Virus record (IMG/VR): IMGVR_UViG_3300027906_000199
Location: 1 to 20,401 of that record
DNA: 20,401 bases
DNA from: a virus
Direction: 5' to 3' (one strand)
Within the stretch, counting starts at the first letter, position 1. Every line of letters starts with the position of its first letter. Position numbers and translations under genes: made by a program. Positions 1 through 7,500 of the stretch are shown here, piece by piece. A model generated the notes under the pieces. The model had not been told where the DNA came from and searched no databases. It saw only the letters and a list, made by a program, of their open reading frames with translations.

Positions 1-52
1 GAAATGACTCTAAACTATCACTAACTCACACACCACTAACTAACACTTTATT

Positions 53-196
53 ATGACCAAAGCTGTAATGATCTCCATGCTCCGTAAGGGTAACAATGGT
101 GAGCAAATCCTTGAAATTCTTGAGAGTTTAGCTAGCGACACTAATGTACAACAACCCGCTACTAATGAGCCAACACTTATGGAGCTTGAGTTCTGA
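53..196 (+). CDS. small hypothetical cyanophage protein (47 aa)
   Basis: An ATG-to-TGA ORF encodes a 47-residue soluble protein with no membrane segment. It begins MTKAVMISMLRKGNNGEQIL and has a predicted amphipathic helix at residues 6-28, then a Thr/Asn/Gln/Pro-rich tail ending LMELEF. The pattern 'LRKGNNGEQILEILESL' resembles small proteins of unknown function that recur in T4-like cyanophages; this is recalled, not searched. No clear Shine-Dalgarno sequence precedes the ATG (upstream is CACTTTATT), so the start is less certain, although the next in-frame ATGs (codons 6 and 9) would cut into the conserved-looking helix. It stands alone upstream of a structured, gene-free leader, and its own promoter must lie before the window. 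No function can be assigned. Confidence 0.6.
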   Translation: MTKAVMISMLRKGNNGEQILEILESLASDTNVQQPATNEPTLMELEF

Positions 197-269
197 TTAC
201 ATAGTCGCAAGACAGAGTGATAACGATGGAGCACACAGTTAGTGTCACATACTGACAGACACTGTGTGT

Positions 270-315
270 AACATAAGAGAGCCACAGTTATTGACACATA
301 GTGGCTCCTTATGTT
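270..315 (+). repeat. imperfect inverted repeat / hairpin, 15-bp stem
   Basis: The left arm 270-285 (AACATAAG, bulged A at 278, GAGCCAC) is complementary to the right arm 301-315 (GTGGCTCCTTATGTT). This gives a 15-bp stem with one bulge and a 15-nt loop (286-300). No T-run follows on either strand, so it does not look like an intrinsic terminator. The loop contains the -35 hexamer and the right arm runs into the -10 hexamer of the promoter at 291-320, so operator or cruciform function is more plausible than RNA function. It lies upstream of the predicted transcription start near 327. Confidence 0.8.
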
Positions 316-320
316 ATAAT
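291..320 (+). promoter_or_regulatory. consensus sigma70-type promoter with extended -10
   Basis: TTGACA (291-296), an 18-nt spacer and TATAAT (315-320), with TG at 312-313 giving the extended form TGTTATAAT. Both hexamers match the bacterial housekeeping sigma consensus exactly. The predicted start is near 327 and the first downstream gene is the small ORF at 559. Perfect hexamers suggest a strong promoter read by unmodified host RNA polymerase, as for phage early genes. Confidence 0.7.
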
Positions 321-354
321 TAGTAAGCAACAGTTGTTTTTGCATAGCGACAGT

Positions 355-366
355 AATCCGCGGATT
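355..366. repeat. 12-bp perfect palindrome
   Basis: AATCCGCGGATT reads the same on both strands. It lies about 30 nt downstream of the predicted start of the promoter at 291-320, in a GC-rich patch that contrasts with the AT-rich surroundings. It could be a protein-binding site or an RNA hairpin without a proper loop. Function unknown. Confidence 0.7.
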
Positions 367-390
367 CGTGTTGGCGCGCCGGGTTGGTGT

Positions 391-410
391 AGCGGTTCCC
401 AGCGGTTCCC
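391..410. repeat. tandem duplication of a 10-mer
   Basis: AGCGGTTCCC occurs twice back to back (391-400 and 401-410) with no mismatch, followed by a further C. It is GC-rich in an AT-rich genome. It may be a recent slippage duplication or a paired binding site. Confidence 0.85.
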
Positions 411-558
411 CAAGAATATCGAAGGATTTATGATATAGGGCCGATTAAAAGAAATTGCGGCAAGTCTAACCTACAAAGTGTTACGGACGGCCTTTATATA
501 TTTTGCAAATAAAAAAAAGTTTCTATATAAAAAAAATTCTGTAGACCCGCGAGTTAGT

Positions 559-771
559 ATGAGTATTTCAAAGATATACCACATATATTTGAAGGATGAG
601 TGTATACTTCCTTCGTTAGATGTAGAGAAATTTAAGTATAATTGGGAGTGTTTGAATATGATTGTGGGCTTAATGAAGACTGACTATGTAGCTGAGGATC
701 TCTCATATGAGGTAGTAGAAATACTACATGAAAGAGAGGATATCAGTAATTTGTCAGACAATTCATTTTAA
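559..771 (+). CDS. small hypothetical cyanophage protein (70 aa)
   Basis: The ATG at 559 gives a 70-residue acidic soluble protein beginning MSISKIYHIYLKDECILPSL and ending in NLSDNSF. The N-terminal part (IYHIYLKDECIL, then LDVEKFKYNWECLNMIVGLM at about residues 20-39) has the pattern of short proteins of unknown function common in T4-like cyanophages, as recalled. The frame stays open upstream to a GTG at 478, which would add 27 residues. Those codons are largely Lys, Phe and Tyr from A/T homopolymers and look like leader DNA, so the ATG is preferred, although neither start has a good ribosome site. The promoter at 291-320 is the likely driver. No transmembrane segment or catalytic motif is visible. 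Confidence 0.65.
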   Translation: MSISKIYHIYLKDECILPSLDVEKFKYNWECLNMIVGLMKTDYVAEDLSYEVVEILHEREDISNLSDNSF

Positions 772-805
772 CCCGTAGGTGAGGAAGACCGTAAGGGATT
801 TCGAG

Positions 806-834
806 TTGACAGACACTAAATATCGAAGTATAAT
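806..834 (+). promoter_or_regulatory. consensus sigma70-type promoter for the glycosyltransferase gene
   Basis: TTGACA (806-811), a 17-nt spacer and TATAAT (829-834): both hexamers and the spacing are ideal. The predicted start near 841 leaves a leader of about 20 nt carrying GGAG (847-850) ahead of the ATG at 863. The flanking 11-mer TGACAGACACT (807-817) also occurs at 253-263, and AATATCGAAG (819-828) also occurs at 415-424. Confidence 0.75.
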
Positions 835-862
835 AAAAACTGAACTGGAGTGATATTACAGC

Positions 863-1645
863 ATGGCCAAAGGTTTTACAGTCAAGGCATCAACACCAAA
901 GAAAAAGGAAGAAGGTCCAGCATCATGGGATTATGATGCAATTAAGGAAAGGATGAGAGGTAAATCAATTGTTTTTTGTTTACCTGGGAGGGGATGTAGT
1001 TATGCATTCATGAAAAATTTTGTACAATTATGTTTTGATTTAGTACAGAATCAGATGAGTATACAGATCAGTCAAGATTATTCATCAATGGTAAACTTTG
1101 CTCGTTGTAAGTGTCTTGGAGCAAATGTATTACGTGGGCCAGATCAAATTCCATGGGATGGTAAATTAGAGTATGATTATCAGTTATGGATTGATAGTGA
1201 TATTATTTTCAACACTGAGAAGTTCTGGCAATTATGTGATGTAGCTTTAGGGGAAGATGGCACGGAGAGACCTATTAGCGCTGGGTGGTATTCAACGGAG
1301 GATGGTCGCACGACTTCTGTTGCTCATTGGTTAGAGGAGGATGATTTCCGTAATAATGGAGGTGTAATGAATCATGAGATGGTAGATGGTATTTCAAAGA
1401 GAAAGAAGCCATTTACTGTTGACTATACTGGATTTGGATGGGTTTTAATTCAGAAGGGTGTTTTTGAGAATGAAGGTATGAAGTATCCATGGTTTGCTCC
1501 AAAGATGCAAGTATTTGAGAGTGGTGCCGTGCAAGATATGTGTGGAGAGGATGTATCATTCTGTCTTGATGCTATTGAATCAGGATATGAGATTTGGTGT
1601 GATCCACGGATTCGAGTGGGTCATGAAAAGACCCGTGTTATTTGA
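863..1645 (+). CDS. GT-A-fold glycosyltransferase-like protein
   Basis: A 260-aa protein with the layout of an inverting, metal-dependent GT-A glycosyltransferase. A short basic N-terminus (KKKEE, 13-17) precedes a first beta strand at 34-41 (KSIVFCLP). A DxD-type metal and nucleotide-sugar motif appears as WIDSD (109-113). A Gly/Trp-rich acceptor region follows at about 185-195 (DYTGFGWVLI). Late motifs are GEDVSFC (228-234), with a likely catalytic acidic pair, and a C-terminal His (H254 in RVGHEK), which often completes the metal site. No signal peptide or membrane helix is seen, so it should act in the host cytoplasm. Donor and acceptor cannot be told; virion protein, host surface sugar or nucleotide are all possible. 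It has its own sigma70 promoter (806-834), and the 48-aa ORF starts 8 nt after its stop. Related proteins occur in cyanophage structural regions, as recalled. Confidence 0.75.
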   Translation: MAKGFTVKASTPKKKEEGPASWDYDAIKERMRGKSIVFCLPGRGCSYAFMKNFVQLCFDLVQNQMSIQISQDYSSMVNFARCKCLGANVLRGPDQIPWDGKLEYDYQLWIDSDIIFNTEKFWQLCDVALGEDGTERPISAGWYSTEDGRTTSVAHWLEEDDFRNNGGVMNHEMVDGISKRKKPFTVDYTGFGWVLIQKGVFENEGMKYPWFAPKMQVFESGAVQDMCGEDVSFCLDAIESGYEIWCDPRIRVGHEKTRVI

Positions 1646-1653
1646 GGTAAATT

Positions 1654-1800
1654 ATGGCTAAGATGAAGAAGTCTCTGACTGGAGAGGCAATGATTGAGTC
1701 AACACCAAAGAAGACTCGACAAGGAATGGGTAAACATAGTAAGTTATCCGCTAGTTCTAGTAATCCCAAAAGAAAACGTTATCGTGGACAAGGACGATAG
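1654..1800 (+). CDS. small basic protein (48 aa), conserved in cyanophages
   Basis: An ATG-to-TAG ORF of 48 residues, very rich in Lys, Arg and Ser, starting MAKMKKSLTGEAMIESTPKK and ending KRKRYRGQGR. The strong net positive charge and lack of hydrophobic segments suggest binding to nucleic acid or to an acidic protein surface, but this is inference. Its ribosome site GAGG (1644-1647) overlaps the TGA stop of the glycosyltransferase gene, so the two genes look translationally coupled and co-transcribed. The intrinsic terminator begins 10 nt after its stop, making it the last gene of the unit. Very similar short ORFs ending in an 'RYRGQGR'-like tail occur in other cyanophages, from memory. 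Function unknown. Confidence 0.75.
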   Translation: MAKMKKSLTGEAMIESTPKKTRQGMGKHSKLSASSSNPKRKRYRGQGR

Positions 1801-1810
1801 AATATAAATC

Positions 1811-1838
1811 AAAGGTCTCTTATAGGGACCTTTTTTTT
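1811..1838 (+). terminator. intrinsic (rho-independent) terminator
   Basis: AAAGGTCTC (1811-1819) pairs with GGGACCTTT (1825-1833) as a 9-bp stem with one G-T pair and the loop TTATA. A run of eight T follows (1831-1838). It closes the glycosyltransferase/48-aa unit and separates it from the late baseplate genes. Confidence 0.92.
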
Positions 1839-1870
1839 ATGGAATGATATATAAAAGAAAGGTAGTTATC

Positions 1871-2023
1871 ATGGAACAAAACTTTCTCAGAGAGATCAAT
1901 AACGATCAAAAGACACCAAAGAATAAGAAGAAGATTCGTGAGGATGGATTTTACGAAGCAAGTGAAGCAGATTATAAAGACTTTTGGGAAAATGAAGATA
2001 CCAAGCAAACTTTGATTGATTAA
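1871..2023 (+). CDS. small charged hypothetical protein (50 aa)
   Basis: An ATG-to-TAA ORF of 50 residues beginning MEQNFLREINNDQKTPKNKK. A basic middle (about residues 14-23) is followed by an acidic aromatic C-terminal half containing DGFYEASEADYKDFWENED. There is no membrane segment and no recognised domain. A ribosome site AAAGG (1858-1862) lies 8 nt before the ATG, which supports real translation. It sits alone between the terminator and the late promoter at 2042. A TATATAAAA stretch at 1848-1856 is a possible degenerate late promoter for it. The opposite-strand ORF across the same bases is ignored because it lacks a ribosome site. Function unknown. Confidence 0.6.
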   Translation: MEQNFLREINNDQKTPKNKKKIREDGFYEASEADYKDFWENEDTKQTLID

Positions 2024-2041
2024 AACTCTAAGGTTTTTGTA

Positions 2042-2048
2042 ATAAATA
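2042..2048 (+). promoter_or_regulatory. T4-type late promoter for gene 25
   Basis: ATAAATA inside GTAATAAATAAC (2039-2050) matches the core of the T4 late promoter TATAAATA and the looser form reported for cyanophages. It lies in the gap between the 50-aa ORF and gene 25, about 27 nt before the preferred start. The same 12-mer recurs exactly at 17041-17052 before gene 8. Confidence 0.7.
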
Positions 2049-2074
2049 ACTCATAATTGTTGTGGACAAATTAC

Positions 2075-2476
2075 GTGCCTGTCCAAAGAGTCAGTCAAGG
2101 GTTTAAGGATGTAAGTGCATCATTTAAAATCAACCCAGTAAATCTAGATTTAATTGTAGTACGAAATGAGAATGCAATTGCACGATCTATTCGTAACTTA
2201 ATTTTCACTATTCCTGGTGAGAAACCATTTCAACCTAGTGTTGGTTGTCAGGTAACTAATTTGTTATTTGAAAATTTAGATAGACTTACTGCTAGTTCTA
2301 TTCAATCTCAGATTGAGTATACTATCAATCGATTTGAACCTAGAGCAGGTTTAAGAAGTGTAACTGTTAATCCAAATTTTGATGCCAACATATTTGAAGT
2401 CACTATCAGATATGATATTATTGGTTTGGATGTTGCTCAACAACAATTATCATTCGCATTACAACCCACTAGGTAA
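2075..2476 (+). CDS. 25: baseplate wedge protein gp25 (GPW/gp25 family)
   Basis: A homologue of T4 gp25, the small lysozyme-like-fold wedge protein that helps join the wedge to the tube and sheath base. With the GTG at 2075 it has 133 residues, close to T4 gp25 (132). Family signatures are NENAIARSIRNLI (31-43), the loop PGEKPFQPSVG (47-57) and a C-terminal strand ending in DIIGLDVAQQQLSFALQPTR, the usual cyanophage-type finish. The frame is open back to TTG at 2057, adding six residues. GTG is preferred because GGA (2064-2066) sits 8 nt upstream while nothing resembling a ribosome site precedes the TTG. The ATG of gene 6 follows its TAA directly, so the two are surely coupled. A late promoter lies at 2042. 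Confidence 0.9.
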   Translation: MPVQRVSQGFKDVSASFKINPVNLDLIVVRNENAIARSIRNLIFTIPGEKPFQPSVGCQVTNLLFENLDRLTASSIQSQIEYTINRFEPRAGLRSVTVNPNFDANIFEVTIRYDIIGLDVAQQQLSFALQPTR

Positions 2477-4522
2477 ATGCCTTTAGTAAATTTTAGCGAT
2501 TTAAATTTTGATCAGATAAAAACTTCAATAGTTGATTATCTTCGTGCAAATACAAATTTCACGGATTATGATTTTGAAGGATCTAATCTAAGTACAATCA
2601 TCGATACGTTAGCTTATAATACGTATATCACTTCATATAATGCCAATATGGCAACAAATGAAGTATTCATTGATAGTGCAACGTTAAGGGAGAATGTAGT
2701 ATCTCTTGCACGTAACATAGGATATGTACCTAGATCAAAGAAGTCATCAGTAGCAAGAATTAGTTTTACAGTAAATGTATCAAATACAACTGCTGTAGCT
2801 ATAACACTCAAGGCTGGTGAAGTTGTGGCATCTAGGTCAACTGGTGTCAATAGTATGAAGAATTTTACATTCTCTATACCAAATGATATTACAGTCCCAG
2901 TCAATTCTGCAGGTTTTGCAGACTTTTTCAATATTGATGTATATGAGGGAACATATGTCACTCAAACATTTACTGTCGATACTGCTAATCCTCAACAGAA
3001 ATTTGTATTACCTAACTCTGGTATTGATACCGATTTATTATCAGTTGTCGTAAGAGATACTAAAGACTCAACTGTAACTAGAAAGTTTGAGTTATTTGAT
3101 AGTTTATTTGACGTTACCGCATCAACTCGAGCATATTTTATTCAAGAGATTGGACAAGAGAGATATGAGTTGATGTTTGGTGATGGTATTTTTGGTGTTG
3201 CATTAGAGAATGACAATTATGTTGAAGCAAGTTATATTATTACAAATGGAAGTTTAGCAAATAATATTAACCAGTTCTCATTTATAGGTAATCTCAGAGC
3301 TACTAATGGTGATGCCGTAAGTTCTGGAGTATCAATTATAACTACAGAGGCATCATCTGGTGGTGGTAAATCAATTGAATCAGTTGAATCTATCAAAAAA
3401 TATGCACCTCAAATCTATGCATCACAAAACAGAGCAGTAACTGCAGCTGATTATGAAGCATTGATTCCACAAATTTATCCTGAAGCCGAATCAGTTTCAG
3501 CATTTGGTGGTGAAGATTTATCTCCACCTTCTTATGGTAAGGTGTTTGTAAGTATCAAACCATATAATGGTGTCTTCTTATCGAGTGCAATCAAACAAAA
3601 CTTACAACAGTATATGAGAAATTATTCTGTTGCAGGTATTTTGACTGAGATTGTTGACCTGAAGTATTTGTATATTGAATCAAATTGTAAGGTATACTAT
3701 GATGCTAATTTGGCACCAACTGCATCATATGTTAAGGACTTAGTTCTGAAGAATATTGTTAAGTATGCTGAATCATCTGATGTCAATAAGTTTGGTGGAA
3801 GGTTCAAGTATTCTAAGTATCAACAGGTAATTGACCAAAGTCAAGAATCTGTTATGTCAAACATTACAAATATTGACATAAGAAGAGACATTAATACACA
3901 ATTGAACACATTTGCTGAATATGAATTGTGTTTCGGAAATCGTTTTTATGTAAAAAATCATGGACATAGTGCAAATTATGATGGTAGTATTGTTGGATAT
4001 AATATTAAGTCATCCGGTTTTACTGTCAGTGGTATTAGTGGAACTGTATACCTAGGTGATAAACCCTATGGTGATTTGACTAAAGGAACAATATTCTTGT
4101 TCAAACTGAAGTCTTCATCAGAACCGTTTATTGTAAAACAAAATATAGGTACAATTGATTATATTAAGGGAGAGATTAAACTCAACCCACTCAATGTCAT
4201 ATCTACGATTGTGAACAGAGGGGCTCCTTTGATTGAAGTTTCTGCTACTCCATACTCAAATGACGTGATCGGACTCCAAGATCTCTATCTACAATTGGAT
4301 GTAAATAATACAACAGTTAACGTTATCCCTGACAATATTTCTTCTGGAAATGATGTATCAGGAAGTAACTATATTGTGTCTTCAAGTTATGGTTCTAATG
4401 TGTTGGTTAGAGGCCAGTTGATATTTCAAAACGAAGTAACACCTAGTCAATTACAAGATCGTCCCAACATAAACTTTACCTCAACTTCAGGTATAACTAG
4501 AAGAACAAGATCATCTTACTAA
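2477..4522 (+). CDS. 6: baseplate wedge subunit gp6 (J-like)
   Basis: A 681-aa protein of about the length of T4 gp6 (660), the dimeric core of the wedge and inner baseplate ring. The N-terminus MPLVNFSDLNFDQIKTSIVD, followed by the DYDFEGSNLSTIIDTLAYNT and NEVFIDSATLRENVVSLARN stretches at about residues 35-85, is the classic gp6/J-like signature. A further conserved block is AVTAADYEALIPQIYPEAES (about 320-339). The C-terminal ~170 residues (from NRFYVKNHGH) form a beta-rich region typical of the cyanophage version. The ATG abuts the gene 25 stop, with AGG (2471-2473) as a close weak ribosome site, which suggests expression by translational coupling. The giant gp7-like gene starts 18 nt after its stop. 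gp6 is cytoplasmic until assembled with gp7, gp8, gp10, gp25 and gp53. Confidence 0.93.
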   Translation: MPLVNFSDLNFDQIKTSIVDYLRANTNFTDYDFEGSNLSTIIDTLAYNTYITSYNANMATNEVFIDSATLRENVVSLARNIGYVPRSKKSSVARISFTVNVSNTTAVAITLKAGEVVASRSTGVNSMKNFTFSIPNDITVPVNSAGFADFFNIDVYEGTYVTQTFTVDTANPQQKFVLPNSGIDTDLLSVVVRDTKDSTVTRKFELFDSLFDVTASTRAYFIQEIGQERYELMFGDGIFGVALENDNYVEASYIITNGSLANNINQFSFIGNLRATNGDAVSSGVSIITTEASSGGGKSIESVESIKKYAPQIYASQNRAVTAADYEALIPQIYPEAESVSAFGGEDLSPPSYGKVFVSIKPYNGVFLSSAIKQNLQQYMRNYSVAGILTEIVDLKYLYIESNCKVYYDANLAPTASYVKDLVLKNIVKYAESSDVNKFGGRFKYSKYQQVIDQSQESVMSNITNIDIRRDINTQLNTFAEYELCFGNRFYVKNHGHSANYDGSIVGYNIKSSGFTVSGISGTVYLGDKPYGDLTKGTIFLFKLKSSSEPFIVKQNIGTIDYIKGEIKLNPLNVISTIVNRGAPLIEVSATPYSNDVIGLQDLYLQLDVNNTTVNVIPDNISSGNDVSGSNYIVSSSYGSNVLVRGQLIFQNEVTPSQLQDRPNINFTSTSGITRRTRSSY

Positions 4523-4540
4523 TAAGAAGACCGAATACAA

Positions 4541-7500
4541 ATGACAGTAGATAGAGTTAAATTCCAACAAATTGTTGAGAGTCAACTCCCTAGATATGTT
4601 AGGGAAGATTTTCCGTTGCTCGGTGATTTCTTAAAACAGTATTATATCTCTCAGGAGTTTGAAAGTGGTCCTATTGATATTCTTGATAACATCGATCAAT
4701 ATGTAAAAGTTGACAAATTATGTGATGTTGTTGACTCTACTGTATTGACTAGATCAATAAACCAAGTTGAAGATACTATTGATGTATTCTCAACAGAAGG
4801 TTTCTCTGAAAATAATGGTATTATACAGATTAATAATGAAATTGTATTCTATCAAACCAAAACTGAGACTTCATTTGTAGATTGTTCTAGAGGTTTTAGT
4901 GGGGTTACAACATATATTACTCCTGGTACACCTGATGAACTGACATTTTCTACATCAATTGCAGATACTCACTTAATTGGTGCAAATGTAAAGAATTTAA
5001 ACGTTCTTTTTCTGAAACAATTTCTAACTAAACTAAAAAGGCAGGTAACTCCAGGGTTTACTGATAGAAATTTTTATCCAGGATTGAATCAAAGAAACTT
5101 CATACTCAATTCTGATAGTTTTTATAAGTCAAAAGGTACTGAACAATCATACGAAATACTCTTTCGGGCACTATATGGTGAAGATGTAGAACTTATTCGG
5201 CCATCAAAGTTCCTTTTAACACCATCTAATGCAGATTATAAGGTTACCAAAGACTTTGTTGTAGAACAACTTGAAGGTGATCCACTAGAATTAAAGAATC
5301 TTACCATATATCAAGAACTAACTGGTGCAAGAGGGTCTGTTACCAACGTACAACAGATACCTTATGAGAATTTTCAATACTATCAGATCAGTATTGACTC
5401 AGGTTATGATAGAGATGATGATGTAAGTGGTTCTATTTTTGGTGAATTCAAGGCAAATCCACTTACAAAAATTCTAAACAACGTAAGTGTTGGTTCAACT
5501 ATCATTGATGTTGACTCCACAATCGGGTTTCCTGAGTTTGGTACCCTTAGTGTATTGGATATTGACAATAATGAGGTATCTATTGCATATAGTGGTAAGA
5601 CTTCGAACCAATTTTTCAATACAAGTGGGGTCACTAATAAAGTTTTAAAGAAAGAAGACATAACTTTAGACACGTATTCGTATGCATACGTCGGTATTAC
5701 TACTGAAAAACAAATAAAAGTCAGATTTACGTCTACTATACAAGATTTTATCCCAAATGGACCCAATTTTTACTATAGGAAAAATGATACTGTAGAATTG
5801 CAGTCTCTTGGGTATGAATCTGAGACGAAAAAATCCAATAATTACGTATTAAATGTAAAAACTTACTGGGATGTTGTAGATACTAACGTTATTGATGCCG
5901 ATGCCTTTGTATATGAGTTCAAATTCCTAAAAGATCACTTTTTAAGAGAAGGTTATCAGGTAAGATATGAAAATTTAGACGGAACTTACTCAATTTTTGG
6001 TAAAGTTTCGAGAGTTGTGTCTGCAAGAGAAGTCAGAGTGACTTTTGCGCAGCAAATTAACCTAAAAGGACAGTTTATTATAGAAAATCAGACCTTAAAA
6101 GGTGATTCTCAGACATATCCTTACTTAAAAAACTACATTGCGAACGTTCAGAACACATATAGCAAGTATGATGGCGATTTAATCATTGCTTCCAACTCTA
6201 TTGCACGTTATAATAACATTGAAACTGATCCTTATGACAAAAAAATAACTTTTAGTGCAAATTTGAGTTCAACAGACATTCTTATCTTGCCAACTAATCC
6301 CACAACAAGGCCAGATCATGGCTTTTATACGGGTGATGCAGTATTTTTTACATCTGAGGGTAATGGTTTTGAAGGTGTACCTTCAGCTTCATACTTTGTG
6401 TATAGAATTGATGAGAAATCTATCAAACTTTCTAGAAGTAAGGCTGATTTGTCTAGAAAGATTTACATTACCTTCAATGGTTCTGTAGTTGATGCCTCTG
6501 TTGCATATCTTGATTTTTATCAGAAGAATATAGAACCCCAAGGATTGTATAGGCAGATTTCAGTACCTATCAATGATCAGAACTCTTATACCACTAGAGC
6601 CGGTTATACTGGCATGTTCATCAATGGTGTTGAACTAGTAAACTATAAGGACCAAAGTAGTGTTTATTATGGTCAGATTGATAATATGACCATGACTGCT
6701 GGTGGTCAAGGATATGACATTATAAATCCTCCAATATTGAAAATTTTTGATGAAGTTGGTTCTGGTGCCACTGGTATATGTAATGTAAAAGGTTCACTTC
6801 TAAGACTTGACGTTATAGACACTGGTCTTGGGTATTATGAAACCCCCACAATCTCTATTACTGGTGGTAATGGTACGGGTGCAAAAGCTGAACCAAGAAT
6901 GGTATCAATTAAGCATGAAAATTCGTTTTTTGCTGATTTTCCATCTCAAGTTGATCTGAATATTAATACAATCACCTTTCCAAGTGATCACAAACTATTG
7001 GATGGTGAAAAGATAGTCTACGAACCCAGAGGTACTGAAGTTATTACTGGTCTTAGAACTGATAGTTCTTACTTTGTATTTGTTGTAGACCAAGTTACTA
7101 TCCAACTTCATACGAGTAAAAGTGATTCACTTGTAGGTATCAATACAGTCAATTTCACAAAATATGGATCTGGTACTCAATACTTTGTTGCAGCAGATCT
7201 AAAACAGGTTGTGTCTTCAGTTGTAGTCACTAATCCAGGACAGAACTACGAAAACAAGCAAAGAACTATTCCTCCAGTAGGTGTTAATACTGCAGCAAAC
7301 CAAGTAGAAATTATAAATCATGGTTATGAATCAAAAGAAATTGTAAGATATACTAAACCAGCTTCTGGTAGTCCTGTTGAGGGACTAGAGGAAGAGACTG
7401 ACTACTATGTCGTCAAGGTTAGTGATAATGCATTCTCATTGACTGAAATTGGTGTTGAACCTGTATCAACAGATTATTATTATGATAGTGGTATTATTAT

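Larger units (their letters stand above)
197..558. other. gene-free structured leader region
   Basis: About 360 bases without a convincing gene. In order it holds: a weak inverted repeat around 230-269 (AGTGTC at 241-246 with GACACT at 258-263); the strong hairpin at 270-315; a consensus sigma70 promoter at 291-320; a locally GC-rich patch at 351-410 with a 12-bp palindrome, a GGCGCGCC octamer at 373-380 and a tandem 10-mer; and an A/T-homopolymer stretch at roughly 490-540. A start followed almost at once by a stop, ATG ATA TAG, lies at 430-438 after AAGGA. Transcripts from the promoter would carry a 5' leader of about 230 nt before the ATG at 559. No tRNA could be folded from it by eye. Confidence 0.6.

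Noticed and set aside
270-315. Hairpin as terminator of the first small gene
   Set aside because: No T-run follows on either strand, and the right arm runs into a -10 hexamer, so a regulatory role fits better.
40-345. Minus-strand ORF of 101 aa across the first gene and leader
   Set aside because: It overlaps the more plausible + strand 47-aa gene and the hairpin, has odd Cys/Ser-rich composition and no ribosome site. All other credible genes are on the + strand.
381-410. tRNA-like stretch (GGTGTAGCGGTTCCC resembles a D-arm)
   Set aside because: No acceptor stem, anticodon arm or T-arm could be paired around it. The resemblance comes from the tandem 10-mer.
478-558. GTG-initiated 27-residue extension of the 70-aa protein
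   Set aside because: The codons come mostly from A/T homopolymers (KKKFLYKKN), no ribosome site precedes the GTG, and the recalled cyanophage relatives start near the ATG at 559.
1803-1810. TATAAATC as a late promoter
   Set aside because: It lies directly before the intrinsic terminator, so a transcript would start inside the terminator stem. The last base also departs from the motif.
1820-2008. Minus-strand 62-aa hydrophobic ORF
   Set aside because: It is opposite the 50-aa + strand ORF, which has a ribosome site, and part of it reads through the terminator. It looks like a reverse shadow of Lys/Asp/Glu codons.
2057-2074. TTG start for gene 25
   Set aside because: There is no ribosome site upstream and six atypical residues would be added. 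GTG at 2075 has GGA 8 nt before it and gives the usual gp25 length. It remains possible.
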